Positions 24,835 through 34,580 of a stretch of 64,000 nt of DNA are shown piece after piece; the first letter of the stretch is position 1; each line of letters opens with the position of its first letter. Location of the stretch: positions 25,857 to 89,856 of the forward strand of contig DDWL01000002.1 in the NCBI GenBank assembly GCA_002345675.1. The letters run 5' to 3'. The notes beneath the pieces are model-generated. The model was not told where the DNA came from. It ran no database searches and saw only the letters and a list, made by a program, of their open reading frames with translations. This stretch comes from Bacteroidales bacterium UBA2287 (GTDB lineage: Bacteria > Bacteroidota > Bacteroidia > Bacteroidales > Tenuifilaceae). The translations under genes were made by a program, and so were the position numbers.

Positions 24835-25776
24835 ATGCTATCAAGAATTAAATACTACACTCTTTTTGTGCTTAAGGGAATGGGAATGGGTGCTGCCAAT
24901 GTTATTCCTGGCGTTTCGGGTGGAACCATTGCGCTTATTACAGGTATTTTCGAGCGTATTATTAATGCAATAAAATCGTTCGACGGAAAGGCTATTCAAT
25001 TGCTTTTTAAGGGTAGGTTTAAAGAACTTTTTGAATATGTCGACTTCTACTTTCTTGTAGCTGTTTTTACAGGAATGGTAATCAGTGTTGTTACTTTAGC
25101 TCGTGTTTTCGAATTTTTATTTTCGAATTACCCTGTTTATATATGGTCTTTCTTTTTTGGTTTAATTCTAGCTTCGGTTTACTTTGTTGGTAAAACAGTT
25201 GATAAATTGAGGTTAAGTGTTATTATTACTTTTATTATTGGCTCAGCTGTTGCTATTTGGCTTTCGTTTCTAAATCCTGCTACGCAAAACGATTCTTTTC
25301 TTTATTTAGTTGTTTGCGGCGTTGTTGCTATTTGCAGTATGATTCTACCTGGTTTATCGGGTTCGTTTGTATTAATGCTAATGGGTAACTACGAGTTGGT
25401 TATGATAAATGCGGTAAACGACGTGAACATTAGGGTTTTGATTCCTGTAATTATTGGTGCTGTTGTTGGGTTACTAGCATTTTCTCATTTCCTGTCGTGG
25501 ATATTTAAAAAGTATAAGGATCAAACAATAGCTATACTTACTGGTTTTATACTGGGTTCGCTAAGTATTTTATGGCCATGGAAAAATGCAATTTACAGGC
25601 TCGATACTCTTGGTTCTCCAATACTAAAAAATGGCAAAAATGTTATACAGGGCTACGAACTAGCATTGCCTAAATCCTTTACTACCGAGGTTGCCATTGC
25701 TGTTTTTTTAATTTTAGTAGGTATTTTATCAATTGCATTAATCGAAAAATTTGCAAAAGAAAAGGTCAAAAGTTAA
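24835..25776 (+). CDS. DUF368 family membrane protein (polyprenyl-phosphate translocase-like)
   Basis: A 313-residue protein with about nine transmembrane helices and the DUF368 marks: G-M-G-M-G-A-A-N-V-I-P-G-V-S-G-G-T-I-A near the start and the repeated M-I-L-P-G-L-S-G-S-F near residue 180. Members of the DUF368 family (PopT) have been linked to recycling undecaprenyl phosphate across the membrane, so a role in cell-envelope lipid carrier recycling is likely. It is followed 15 bases later by the DUF3108 gene. Confidence 0.9.
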   Translation: MLSRIKYYTLFVLKGMGMGAANVIPGVSGGTIALITGIFERIINAIKSFDGKAIQLLFKGRFKELFEYVDFYFLVAVFTGMVISVVTLARVFEFLFSNYPVYIWSFFFGLILASVYFVGKTVDKLRLSVIITFIIGSAVAIWLSFLNPATQNDSFLYLVVCGVVAICSMILPGLSGSFVLMLMGNYELVMINAVNDVNIRVLIPVIIGAVVGLLAFSHFLSWIFKKYKDQTIAILTGFILGSLSILWPWKNAIYRLDTLGSPILKNGKNVIQGYELALPKSFTTEVAIAVFLILVGILSIALIEKFAKEKVKS

Positions 25777-25791
25777 GTAGACACTATTGTA

Positions 25792-26613
25792 ATGAAATTT
25801 AAGCAAATCCTATTAACTTGTTGTTTATTAGTATTGTACCTGCAATCTTACACGCAGGATAGGAGTTGCGATGTAGATAATATTCCCTTTAAAGTTGGCG
25901 AAACCATTAGCTATAACGCTGTTTATAGTTGGGGTTTTATTTGGGTAAATGCTGGCGAAGCCTACTTTAGCGTGAAGGACACCGTATATCTTGGTAAGCC
26001 ATCAATTCACTACAAATCCGAAGGTTGGAGTTTAAAGCAGTACGATTGGTTTTTTAAGGTTCGCGATCGCTTCGAGGCAATTGTTAATCCAATAACCCTT
26101 CAATCGAAATGGTTCGAACGCGACACTCGCGAAGGAGGCTTCGAAACTTTTAATAGGTACGTTTTTAATGATGATCGCAATGAGGTAGAGGTAATTAGTA
26201 AAACCTCGAAGCGCCCATTTAAAAAGGAAGTACTAACAATTAAACCCTGTGTTTTCGATGTTTTAAGTGCAATATACTATTGTCGAACACTCACATTCGA
26301 AGGGCTAAAAAGTGACGAAACAATTCCGCTTACCATGGCTGTCGACAACGAGATTTTCGATTTATACATTCGCTATCTGGGTCGCGAAGTTTTAAAAACT
26401 CACGATGGTAAAAAGTATCGAACAATAAAGTTCTCGGCAAAGCTTGTTGAAGGCACAATTTTTACTGGAGGTGAGGATTTATTTGTTTGGGTAACCGACG
26501 ATTTAAATAGAGTGCCAGTGCTAATTGAAGCAAAAATTCTTGTGGGCTCGGTAAAGGCAGTTCTTACCAAAACACAAAACCTCAAATATCCAGTTTCATC
26601 AGTTCTTGAATAG
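25792..26613 (+). CDS. DUF3108 family exported protein
   Basis: A 273-residue protein with a signal peptide (ending near Y-T-Q-D) and a DUF3108 domain covering most of its length. Visible parts are P-F-K-V-G-E-T-I-S-Y-N-A-V-Y-S-W-G, L-K-Q-Y-D-W-F-F-K-V-R-D and the C-terminal W-V-T-D-D-L-N-R-V-P-V-L-I-E. The family is beta-rich and periplasmic with unknown function. Spacing suggests one operon with DUF368, which hints at an envelope role. Confidence 0.88.
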   Translation: MKFKQILLTCCLLVLYLQSYTQDRSCDVDNIPFKVGETISYNAVYSWGFIWVNAGEAYFSVKDTVYLGKPSIHYKSEGWSLKQYDWFFKVRDRFEAIVNPITLQSKWFERDTREGGFETFNRYVFNDDRNEVEVISKTSKRPFKKEVLTIKPCVFDVLSAIYYCRTLTFEGLKSDETIPLTMAVDNEIFDLYIRYLGREVLKTHDGKKYRTIKFSAKLVEGTIFTGGEDLFVWVTDDLNRVPVLIEAKILVGSVKAVLTKTQNLKYPVSSVLE

Positions 26614-26779
26614 GAAGAACCCCCTTGCTAATGCTGAAATTTGCATTATTAATAGTCAATTTAAGTTTTACATACTTTCAGTTAGTTGAATACCAATTTT
26701 TGGGGTCAACATTTTAATGTAAAATTTGTTACTAATTCATTTGTTATCCCTAAATTCGATTAACCAAATACTAAACCAA

Positions 26780-28780
26780 ATGAAAGCAAAAATCCTTCTT
26801 CTTTTTATGCTGTTAGGCGTATCTGCATTTTCACAGGTTCCTAACACCTTCTCGTACCAAGCAGTACTGAGAAATACAGATGGTCAAATTCTCGAAAACT
26901 CCGATGTGGTACTACGAATATCGCTGCTCTCGGAGGTTGAGACTTACTACGTTGAAACGCACACCCTATCAACAAATGCTTATGGTGTTGTTAGCATTTC
27001 AATTGGAGGTGGCGACTTGGTTTCAGGCAGTTTTTCCTCAGTTCCATGGGGCGAAAGTGTAATTAGTATTAAAACAGAACTTGATCACCAGTCTACTGGA
27101 TTTCACGAAATGGGAACAACACTTCTACAAAGCGTACCCTATGCGCATTACGCCAAAACTGTAGGCTCAATCGATAGTAGTCCCGATGCTGGCGAAGAGG
27201 AACCAATATTTGTTGTTAAAAACAAAGATGGTTTTATTGTTTTTGCAGTATACCAAAATGGAGTAAGAATGTACGTTGAGGAAACACCTGGAAAAGGTTC
27301 GCGAGGTGGCTTTGCCATTGGTGGTATTGGCGACAATATAAAACTAGGCAACGAGTACTTTCGGGTTACACCCGATAGCGTAAGGATTTATTTACGAGAA
27401 CCAGTTACAAAGGGATCGCGTGGCGGGTTTGCCATCGGTGGAATTGGCGATAATATTAAGGGCGAAGGTAGCGAATACCTATACTTAACTCCCGAGAATT
27501 ACTTTATTGGCCATCAAAGTGGCGAAAATATATTACCAGAGGGGCTATACAATTCTACGTTAGGTTACCAAGCTGGAAAATCGCTTACCACTGGAAGGTC
27601 AAATATTCTAATTGGTATGGAAGCCGGTTTAAGTACAACCACCGGAAGGTGGAATACTATTTTGGGTTTTAAGGCAGGTCGCGACAATATTTCGGGTGAC
27701 TTTAATACATTTTTGGGTTACTACTCTGGTTGGAAAAATACAACAGGAGGAAGTAACGTTTTTATTGGCAATCAAAGCGGACAGGCTAACGAAACTGGGT
27801 CGAACAACGTTTTTCTGGGCTACTATTCTGGGTTAAACAATTTTGCTAGCTTTAATACTTTTCTTGGATACCAAGCAGGGCTTAGCAATACAACAGGAAC
27901 TTATAATGCCTTTATGGGCTACAATGCAGGCCAAGCAAATATTACTGGAAATAACAATGTTTACATTGGCAACGAAGCGGGTTACTTAAATCAGTTCGGA
28001 TTTAGCAATGTTTTTGTAGGTGATGGAGCTGGAAGGCAGGGCACATCATCGGCTTGGAACGTTTTTGTTGGCTACCAAAGTGGCTACAATACAACCGACG
28101 TTGGTTCGCACAATGTGTTCTTAGGTCACCACAGTGGTTTTAGCAATACAACGGGATGGAGTAATAACTATATTGGCCAAGGCGCTGGTTACTCAAATAC
28201 AACTGGAACCAACAATATTTTTATTGGCAACGATGCTGGACGCAATAACTTAACAAGTTCGGGTAATATATTTATGGGTCGTAGTGCGGGTTATAATTCC
28301 ACCGAATACGGGAATACAATAATTGGTCATACTGCTGGCCAATTCCTTGCAGTAGGAGCAAATAATACATTTTTAGGCAGTTTGGCTGGCTACCAACGAT
28401 CGGGTGGTAATAGCAATTTAATTCTTGGTTCGTATGCTAACTACCTTGGCGGCTCTGGTAACAATAATACAGTAGTTGGTAATGCTGCTGGTTACGGTGC
28501 AATTGGTAGCGGAAATGTTTTTATTGGGTATAACGCAGGGTTTAGCGAGGAGGGTAGCAATAAACTTTACATATCAAATAGCGATACAAGTAACCCGCTA
28601 ATTGGTGGCGATTTTAATGAGCAAAAAGTAACAATTTCGAGTATTATTAATTTGAAAGGATTAGCAAATTATCCAGCAAATCCCACAATTGGTGATATGG
28701 TTCGATTAATAGGGCCAACACCCGCTGCTGGTTTATATATATATTCAAGTATTGGCTGGAAACCTATTATTGATTTATAA
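26780..28780 (+). CDS. Secreted repeat protein with YadA-head-like repeats
   Basis: From ATG 26780 (an earlier frame start at 26726 lacks a signal sequence) the protein has 666 residues and begins with a signal peptide ending S-A-F-S-Q. An N-terminal domain (about 20-125; F-S-Y-Q-A-V-L-R-N) is shared by many Bacteroidota tail-fibre-like proteins. A 17-residue block K-G-S-R-G-G-F-A-I-G-G-I-G-D-N-I-K occurs twice (about residues 170-240). Then about 15 head-type repeats of 20-22 residues follow (N-x-F-L/I-G-x-x-A/S-G-x-x-N-T-T-G). No membrane anchor or T9SS domain is visible at the C-terminus. Likely a fibrous surface adhesin or sheath. Confidence 0.8.
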   Translation: MKAKILLLFMLLGVSAFSQVPNTFSYQAVLRNTDGQILENSDVVLRISLLSEVETYYVETHTLSTNAYGVVSISIGGGDLVSGSFSSVPWGESVISIKTELDHQSTGFHEMGTTLLQSVPYAHYAKTVGSIDSSPDAGEEEPIFVVKNKDGFIVFAVYQNGVRMYVEETPGKGSRGGFAIGGIGDNIKLGNEYFRVTPDSVRIYLREPVTKGSRGGFAIGGIGDNIKGEGSEYLYLTPENYFIGHQSGENILPEGLYNSTLGYQAGKSLTTGRSNILIGMEAGLSTTTGRWNTILGFKAGRDNISGDFNTFLGYYSGWKNTTGGSNVFIGNQSGQANETGSNNVFLGYYSGLNNFASFNTFLGYQAGLSNTTGTYNAFMGYNAGQANITGNNNVYIGNEAGYLNQFGFSNVFVGDGAGRQGTSSAWNVFVGYQSGYNTTDVGSHNVFLGHHSGFSNTTGWSNNYIGQGAGYSNTTGTNNIFIGNDAGRNNLTSSGNIFMGRSAGYNSTEYGNTIIGHTAGQFLAVGANNTFLGSLAGYQRSGGNSNLILGSYANYLGGSGNNNTVVGNAAGYGAIGSGNVFIGYNAGFSEEGSNKLYISNSDTSNPLIGGDFNEQKVTISSIINLKGLANYPANPTIGDMVRLIGPTPAAGLYIYSSIGWKPIIDL

Positions 28781-28967
28781 ATCCTTAATTAGGAGTTAAA
28801 CATCAGCTAAACTGGTGAGTATTAGTACAAAATAGTATTTTTAACAAAAGTTATGAATTACAAAGTGTCAATTTATGTTTTTGTGCCTAAATTGCTTTCG
28901 ATTTGAGTTCACGAAAATGTTCTCAAATTGTTAGTTTTATTGAACAACAACTTTTCGTGTGTTTGGG

Positions 28968-28994
28968 AAGAAGGGGCTGTCTCAGCCCCTTCTT
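28968..28994. terminator. Strong hairpin after the repeat-protein gene
   Basis: A perfect 12-bp stem (AAGAAGGGGCTG at 28968-28979 with its complement at 28983-28994) and a 3-base loop, followed by A/T-rich sequence. It lies 188 bases after the repeat-protein stop. The stretch 28781-28967 shows nothing else. Confidence 0.75.
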
Positions 28995-28999
28995 ATTTT

Positions 29000-29232
29000 C
29001 GGTCTGACCGTTTAATTCGGTCTGACCCATTAGGAACCGTTCAATCGGTCTGACCGTTTCAATCGGTCTGACCGGTAATCATAACTGCTTAAATCGGTCT
29101 GACCCATTAGGAACCGTTCAAACGGTCTGACCGTTTCAAACGGTCTGACCGGTAATCATAACTGCTTAAATCGGTCTGACTCATTAGGAACCGTTCAATC
29201 GGTCTGACCGTTTCAATCGGTCTGACCGATAA
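29000..29232. repeat. 77-bp tandem repeat array carrying an 11-bp palindrome
   Basis: Three units start at 29017, 29094 and 29171 (exact 77-base period, over 90% identical). The motif CGGTCTGAC occurs ten times from 29000 to 29218, mostly as the palindrome CGGTC-T-GACCG. The array lies in the 463-base gap between the convergent repeat-protein and histidine-kinase genes and reaches to 12 bases from the kinase stop. It is not a CRISPR: there are no spacers. Confidence 0.9.
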
Positions 29233-29243
29233 CAAGAAAGCCG

Positions 29244-31211
29244 TTAATCAATTACCTTCCCAAGGTGCTTTTTCAAAATTTCAAGTAAATCTTCGGGGCG
29301 AATGGGCTTCGAAATGTAGTCGCGGCAACCAGCCCTAAAACCCTTTGCCCTGTCTTCGGCCATGGCATATGCAGTTTGTGCAATTACTGGGAGTTCGGGT
29401 CGAAATGCTACAATTTCCTGTGTTGCTGCATAGCCATTAAGTATTGGCATTTGAATGTCCATTAAAACTGCATCGATACTAGGATTGCTCTTAACCATTT
29501 CAATGGCTTCCTTGCCATTACACGCTCTAATAATGTTAACCATTGTTGGGCTAAGAACTTCTTGTAAAAACATAAAGTTTAAGTCTTCGTCTTCGGCAAT
29601 AAGAATTGTAAGATCCTTAAAACTTCCCGATGGCTGCCTTTGTACCCTATCGAAATGCCACTCCGATGCGTTTGGGATAATAAGCGGAAGGCTAAAGTAA
29701 AATGTAGCTCCTTCGCCAGTTTCCGACTCTACCCAAATTCTTCCACCCATAAGTTCCACCAACTTTTTCGAGATGGCAAGCCCAAGACCTGTTCCGCCAT
29801 ACTTTCGGGTAATCGAATCGTCGCCCTGGCGAAAACGATCGAAAATAACCGACTGCTTATCGTGCGAAATGCCAATGCCGGTGTCCTGAACATAAAAAAT
29901 TATAGTTGCATTATTTGGTATAACGTACCCAATTTCAATTAACCCAGTATTTGTAAACTTTAAGGCGTTGCTAATAAGGTTGGTAAGTATTTGCTTTAAT
30001 CGAATTGGGTCGCATAATATTGCGAAGTTGTCGTTATCCACAGATCGGTGGATTTTTAAATCGATATTCTTATTTGTATCTCTTTTAATTTCAGCGTAGT
30101 AGTGTGCATGAAGTTCGTTAAGTGCACCGTTTACGGGAACGGCCGATTTAATAATTTTTAGTTGACCCGCTTCAATTTTTGCAATATCAATAATGTCGTC
30201 AATTAGCGCTAATAGCGATTTGCTGCTATTGCCAATATAGTTTGCGTATATTTCTTTTTTTTCGGGACTAACTGTTTTTCGTGTAATAAGCTCCGAAAAG
30301 CCAACAATTGAGTTCATGGGTGTTCGGATTTCGTGGCTCATGTTGGCTAAAAATGCCGACTTTAATCGGTCGGCTTCAATTGCTTTTTCTTTCGATATTC
30401 TTAACGAATCCTCTCGCTCTTTTCGTTTTAACGATATAGCAATTTGATCAGCTATATGCTCCATTAGCCTTAAATCGTCGCGGGTGTAAGCACTTGTCGA
30501 ATGGTAACTTTGCACCACCATTATTCCAATAAATTCATCGTCGCTTTTTAGCGGAACGCCCATCCATGCCTTTGCCGGAGTGCCAATAATTTCAAATGCG
30601 CCCTCGCTGCACAAACGGTTAATTTCGACCTCGGTGGTCAGTAGCGATTTTTCGTTTTCAATTACGTAACTGCTTATGGTTTTTCCCGATGGAAAACTTT
30701 CGAAATGGTCGTGCTTATCCTTAAAAAACGAAAGCTTAAGTGTTTTTTTTAGCTTATCCCAAAGAACAATAAAAAAGTTTTGAGCATCGAAAAGGGAGTT
30801 GAGTTCTTGCTGAATAATGCTGAAAAAACTTTCGAGATCCTTGCAGGTAATTTCGGCATGCGAAATATTAAGCAAAATTTGCTTCGTTAGCTTCTCTTTT
30901 TCAAGTTCTGTAGTGTTTTCAATAACAACAAAATATATTAATTCGTTGTTTACGGTAACTGGTGCAAATTTAAAAATATACGATTGCAGCGATACAAATT
31001 CTTCGCTAACGTTTAAGGGTAAAATAAAGGCTTTCGCTTCGGTTAACTTTGCTTTTAGGTCGATTGATAAATCGAAAAGTTCCGAAATGTTTTTCAACGA
31101 ACTGCTGAATAATTTGGCAAACAGCTCCGACGACCAATAAACTTGACCTGCTACATTTATTTGAGCAGCAATAATTGGTAAATTATCTATTGAAGGAAAG
31201 GATTTTTCCAT
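29244..31211 (-). CDS. Hybrid sensor histidine kinase
   Basis: A soluble hybrid kinase of about 655 residues from the preferred start at 31211; the frame is open to 31304 but that extension looks non-coding. Order: PAS-like N-terminus, GAF domain (about residues 130-270), HisKA with the phospho-histidine in M-S-H-E-I-R-T-P-M-N-S, HATPase_c with G-G-T-G-L-G-L-A-I-S-K and a REC domain with the phospho-acceptor in D-A-V-L-M-D-I-Q-M-P. It should autophosphorylate in response to an intracellular signal and pass phosphate within the protein. No DNA-binding output and no partner regulator is adjacent. Confidence 0.9.
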   Translation of the reverse strand: MEKSFPSIDNLPIIAAQINVAGQVYWSSELFAKLFSSSLKNISELFDLSIDLKAKLTEAKAFILPLNVSEEFVSLQSYIFKFAPVTVNNELIYFVVIENTTELEKEKLTKQILLNISHAEITCKDLESFFSIIQQELNSLFDAQNFFIVLWDKLKKTLKLSFFKDKHDHFESFPSGKTISSYVIENEKSLLTTEVEINRLCSEGAFEIIGTPAKAWMGVPLKSDDEFIGIMVVQSYHSTSAYTRDDLRLMEHIADQIAISLKRKEREDSLRISKEKAIEADRLKSAFLANMSHEIRTPMNSIVGFSELITRKTVSPEKKEIYANYIGNSSKSLLALIDDIIDIAKIEAGQLKIIKSAVPVNGALNELHAHYYAEIKRDTNKNIDLKIHRSVDNDNFAILCDPIRLKQILTNLISNALKFTNTGLIEIGYVIPNNATIIFYVQDTGIGISHDKQSVIFDRFRQGDDSITRKYGGTGLGLAISKKLVELMGGRIWVESETGEGATFYFSLPLIIPNASEWHFDRVQRQPSGSFKDLTILIAEDEDLNFMFLQEVLSPTMVNIIRACNGKEAIEMVKSNPSIDAVLMDIQMPILNGYAATQEIVAFRPELPVIAQTAYAMAEDRAKGFRAGCRDYISKPIRPEDLLEILKKHLGKVID

Positions 31212-31370
31212 GATATTAAAGCATTTACTAATGCTTTCGGTAATTTTTTTTGATGAACAGATTATTGCTAAATTACAAAATGTTTGTGGTTTATTAAACT
31301 TCATGTTATGTTTTCGGGCAATTTCGATTTTTAATGTTCAGGATATTGACTATTTTCGGGCAAAAAAATA

Positions 31371-32504
31371 ATGAGGGTTAAGTTACTAATACTTCTTGTA
31401 ATTTCATTTGTATTCATTTCTGTTGGTTGTAGGAACAAATCTCACAATCCAACTTCTAATTGTATTTCTCAAAGTAAATATATTGAAGTTAAGCATGCAA
31501 AGGGCTTTTCAATTAGCACACTTAGTAATGGTTTTAGGTTAAGTATACTAAATCCTTGGCAGGGTGCGCAAAACGAAATTCAATCGTTCTGTTTTTCATA
31601 TGCCAGCAATTCAATTTCCGATAGTTGCATAAATTTACCTTTAAATAGAATTGTTTGCCTTTCGACCACTCATTTGGCATTTTTAGAATCGTTAGGAGAA
31701 CTCGACAGGGTTGTTGGTGTTTCGGGAGGAAAGTATATTTCGAACGAGTATATTTTAAGTAGAATTAGCAAAGGCGAGGTTGTCGACTTGGGCTATGAGC
31801 AGTCGTTAAACTACGAGCTTTTACTTAGCATTAAACCCGACATTGTTTTTGCCTACGGCGTTGGTTCCGAATCGCTTGGTTACTTAAACCGCATTCGCGA
31901 GTTGGGTGTTAAAGTTGTAATTATTGGCGAATACCTCGAAAGTACACCCTTGGCAAAAGCCGAGTGGATTAAGGTTTTTGGCGCAATGCTGGGGAAACCT
32001 GCCGAAGCCGATAGTATTTTTAGTAGAATTGAAAGCGAATATATTGCAGTATCGAGTCGATTTAGAAGTAGCCCAAAAAAACCTAAGGTTTTTATAAATT
32101 TGCCATGGAACGACGTTTGGTATTTTCCTGGAAACGAAAATTACATGGCAACCCTAATTTCCGATGCAGGTGGCGATTATCTTCTTTCGAATTTAAAGGG
32201 AAACGAAACCCATGCCTTCAGCTTCGAGTCGGCAATTGAAAAGGGCGTAAATGCCGATGTTTGGATTAACTTAGGCTCGTATAATTCTGTTGAACAAGTT
32301 CTTGGCGATTTTCCGAGGCTTAAAGTTCTTCCAGTTATGAAAAGTGGAAATATTTTCAATAATAATAAGCGCATATCGCCCGAAGGTGGAAACGATATTT
32401 TCGAATCGGGTGTTATGAATCCCCATATTATACTAAAGGATTTGGTGAAAATATTTTACCCTGATTCTTTAGAGCATAGCCTTGTTTACTATAAAAAGTT
32501 GTAA
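31371..32504 (+). CDS. ABC transporter substrate-binding lipoprotein (BtuF-like)
   Basis: A 377-residue lipoprotein (lipobox S-V-G-C). The periplasmic-binding-protein fold of the siderophore/B12 class shows R-I-V-C-L-S-T-T-H-L-A-F-L near residue 95, the A-Y-G-V-G-S-E-S segment, and the C-terminal S-G-N-I-F-N-N-N-K-R-I. It probably binds cobalamin or an iron chelate and passes it to the permease. The stop overlaps the permease start by one base (TAATG). No riboswitch lies upstream, so B12 specificity is unproven. Confidence 0.87.
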   Translation: MRVKLLILLVISFVFISVGCRNKSHNPTSNCISQSKYIEVKHAKGFSISTLSNGFRLSILNPWQGAQNEIQSFCFSYASNSISDSCINLPLNRIVCLSTTHLAFLESLGELDRVVGVSGGKYISNEYILSRISKGEVVDLGYEQSLNYELLLSIKPDIVFAYGVGSESLGYLNRIRELGVKVVIIGEYLESTPLAKAEWIKVFGAMLGKPAEADSIFSRIESEYIAVSSRFRSSPKKPKVFINLPWNDVWYFPGNENYMATLISDAGGDYLLSNLKGNETHAFSFESAIEKGVNADVWINLGSYNSVEQVLGDFPRLKVLPVMKSGNIFNNNKRISPEGGNDIFESGVMNPHIILKDLVKIFYPDSLEHSLVYYKKL

Positions 32505-33553
32505 TGTTTAAAATTAAGTTGAAATCGATTTTTTCGAGTAAGACAGGCTTAATGGTTATGTTTACCATTTTGTTGGTAGTTGCTTTTTTAATCGATTTAT
32601 TTTTAGGCTCAGTTCGTATTCCGTTTTTCGAAACAGTTCGTATACTTTTTAGCAGTTCGAGCAACGAAATTTGGCAAACCATTATTATCGATTTTCGCCT
32701 ACCAAAGGCACTCGTAGCCATTATGGCAGGGGCTGCGCTGTCGGTTTCGGGTTTGCAAATGCAAACGGTTTTTCGTAATCCATTGGCAGGTCCCTATGTT
32801 TTGGGCATAAGCGCTGGTGCAGGCTTGGGCGTTGCCATTCTGGTAATGGGTTTTAGCGTTGCACAAATTCAGTTTCAATCGTCACTGCTATCGAGTTTAA
32901 GTATTAGCGTTGCAGCGTGGATTGGCGCAGGAGTTTTGTTGCTAATAATTCTTGCCGTTGCAACAAGGGTTAAGGATATTATGACCATCCTTATTTTAGG
33001 AATGATGTTTGGCTCGGCAGCCTCGGCAGTTATTAGCATTTTACAGTACTTCAGCAGCGAAACAATGCTGAAATCGTACGTAATTTGGACCATGGGAAGT
33101 TTGTCGTCGGTTTCGGGGCCACAGCTTTGGATTCTTGCCATTGCTACACTTATTGGTTTAGCAATTAGCCTTGCTCAGGCAAGGGTTTTAAACGTTTTAC
33201 TTTTAGGCGAAACGTATGCCCAAAGTTTAGGCGTAAGCATTTCAACCAATAGGGCATTAATTTTTATTTCAACCAGTTTGCTTGCTGGGAGCGTTACCGC
33301 ATTTTGTGGACCAATTGGTTTTATTGGCATTGCGGTTCCTCACATTGCCCGAATGGTTTTTAAAACCACAAATCACGCAGTGCTTATACCCGCGGTTTTT
33401 ATTCTTGGAGGTTTAATAATGCTGGTGTCCGACATAATTGCTCAGCTGCCTGGCCTCAATGTTACACTTCCTTTAAATTCGGTTACCGCATTAATTGGTG
33501 TTCCAGTTGTTATTTATGTGGTATTCCGAAATAAACGATTTACTGGTTTATAG
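32504..33553 (+). CDS. ABC transporter permease, FecCD/BtuC family
   Basis: A 349-residue permease with about ten transmembrane helices and the FecCD marks D-F-R-L-P-K-A-L-V-A-I-M-A-G-A-A-L-S-V-S-G and A-F-C-G-P-I-G-F-I-G-I-A-V-P-H-I-A-R (the coupling-helix region). It forms the channel with the downstream ATPase. One-base overlap with the binding-protein gene and a 4-base gap to the ATPase gene confirm an operon. Confidence 0.93.
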   Translation: MFKIKLKSIFSSKTGLMVMFTILLVVAFLIDLFLGSVRIPFFETVRILFSSSSNEIWQTIIIDFRLPKALVAIMAGAALSVSGLQMQTVFRNPLAGPYVLGISAGAGLGVAILVMGFSVAQIQFQSSLLSSLSISVAAWIGAGVLLLIILAVATRVKDIMTILILGMMFGSAASAVISILQYFSSETMLKSYVIWTMGSLSSVSGPQLWILAIATLIGLAISLAQARVLNVLLLGETYAQSLGVSISTNRALIFISTSLLAGSVTAFCGPIGFIGIAVPHIARMVFKTTNHAVLIPAVFILGGLIMLVSDIIAQLPGLNVTLPLNSVTALIGVPVVIYVVFRNKRFTGL

Positions 33554-33557
33554 CTAA

Positions 33558-34574
33558 ATGAACTCGGAACAAAACATACTATCGGCACAAAACCTTGAGA
33601 TTGGCTATAAAAGTTCAACTTTTAGTAAGTTGGTGTATGGACCAATTTCGTTAAATTCATGTAAGGGCGAAATAGTTGCCATTGTGGGTCGAAATGGAAT
33701 TGGGAAAAGCACTTTGCTAAGAACATTGGCAGGACTTCAAACTCCCGTTTCGGGAAATGTGATTGTTAAGCATAGTTTACTTTCCGAACTTCCCCGAAGG
33801 CAGCGAGCGCAGAGCATTAGCTTTGTTCCATCCGATTCGGTGCTTGTTCAAAATTTAACGGTAAAGGAGTTTGTTGCCTTAGGCCGCTTTCCGTATAACG
33901 ATTGGAACGAGAATTTATCGGAAGCCGATTGGAATGCAGTTACAACTTCGTTGGAACTGGTTGGTGTTGAGCATTTAAGTAACTGTAACATAACTGAAAT
34001 TAGCGATGGAGAACGACACAGGGCAATGATTGCCTTTGCGCTAGCTCAGGATACCGATATAATTCTACTCGATGAGCCAACGGCTTTTCTCGATATTTCC
34101 AATAAAATTGAAGTAATTAACCTGCTAAGGCGCGAAGCGCAAAAGGGGAAAACGGTAATTTTTACAACACACGACCTTAATATTGCGTTTCGCGAAGTAG
34201 ATACAATTTGGCTTATGCACCCCGAAGTTTTTGCCGTTGGAACTCCCGAGGAGCTTGCGCTTAATGGCAGTTTCGATAAGCTGCTCGAAGGAACCAGCGT
34301 GCAGTTTAACCCAATGCTTGGCACTTTCGCAACACCTCGAAAACCGTTGGCTACAATATCGCTAACTGCATCGAGTGAAATGCTATTTGTTTGGACAAAG
34401 TTTGCGCTTGAGCGCATTGGGTTTAGCGTTGAAACCGATTCTGAAAATGAAGTATATACCCTTTCCTGTACTACGGATTGTTGGCAACTTAGTATAAAAA
34501 ACGAAACCAAGGCCTTCGATAGCCTTGGTAACCTTTGTCGTTTTTTAAAAAGTAAAATTGAATTGAAACCGTAA
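33558..34574 (+). CDS. ABC transporter ATP-binding protein (BtuD/FecE-like)
   Basis: A 338-residue ATPase. Walker A G-R-N-G-I-G-K-S-T near residue 45, signature E-I-S-D-G-E-R-H-R near residue 146 (a variant of L-S-G-G-E), Walker B I-I-L-L-D-E-P-T near residue 165, and H-loop T-T-H-D-L. Unlike short FecE proteins it has an extra ~75 residues at the C-terminus (about 265-338), common in Bacteroidota homologues, of unknown role. It energises the preceding permease. Confidence 0.92.
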   Translation: MNSEQNILSAQNLEIGYKSSTFSKLVYGPISLNSCKGEIVAIVGRNGIGKSTLLRTLAGLQTPVSGNVIVKHSLLSELPRRQRAQSISFVPSDSVLVQNLTVKEFVALGRFPYNDWNENLSEADWNAVTTSLELVGVEHLSNCNITEISDGERHRAMIAFALAQDTDIILLDEPTAFLDISNKIEVINLLRREAQKGKTVIFTTHDLNIAFREVDTIWLMHPEVFAVGTPEELALNGSFDKLLEGTSVQFNPMLGTFATPRKPLATISLTASSEMLFVWTKFALERIGFSVETDSENEVYTLSCTTDCWQLSIKNETKAFDSLGNLCRFLKSKIELKP

Positions 34575-34580
34575 ATATTT

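Noticed and set aside
29000..29232. Possible CRISPR array
   Set aside because: The repeats are adjacent 77-bp units without unique spacers, and no cas genes are near.
31371..34574. A second cobalamin riboswitch in front of the BtuF-C-D-like operon
   Set aside because: The 66-base upstream gap has no B12 box or other conserved riboswitch element.
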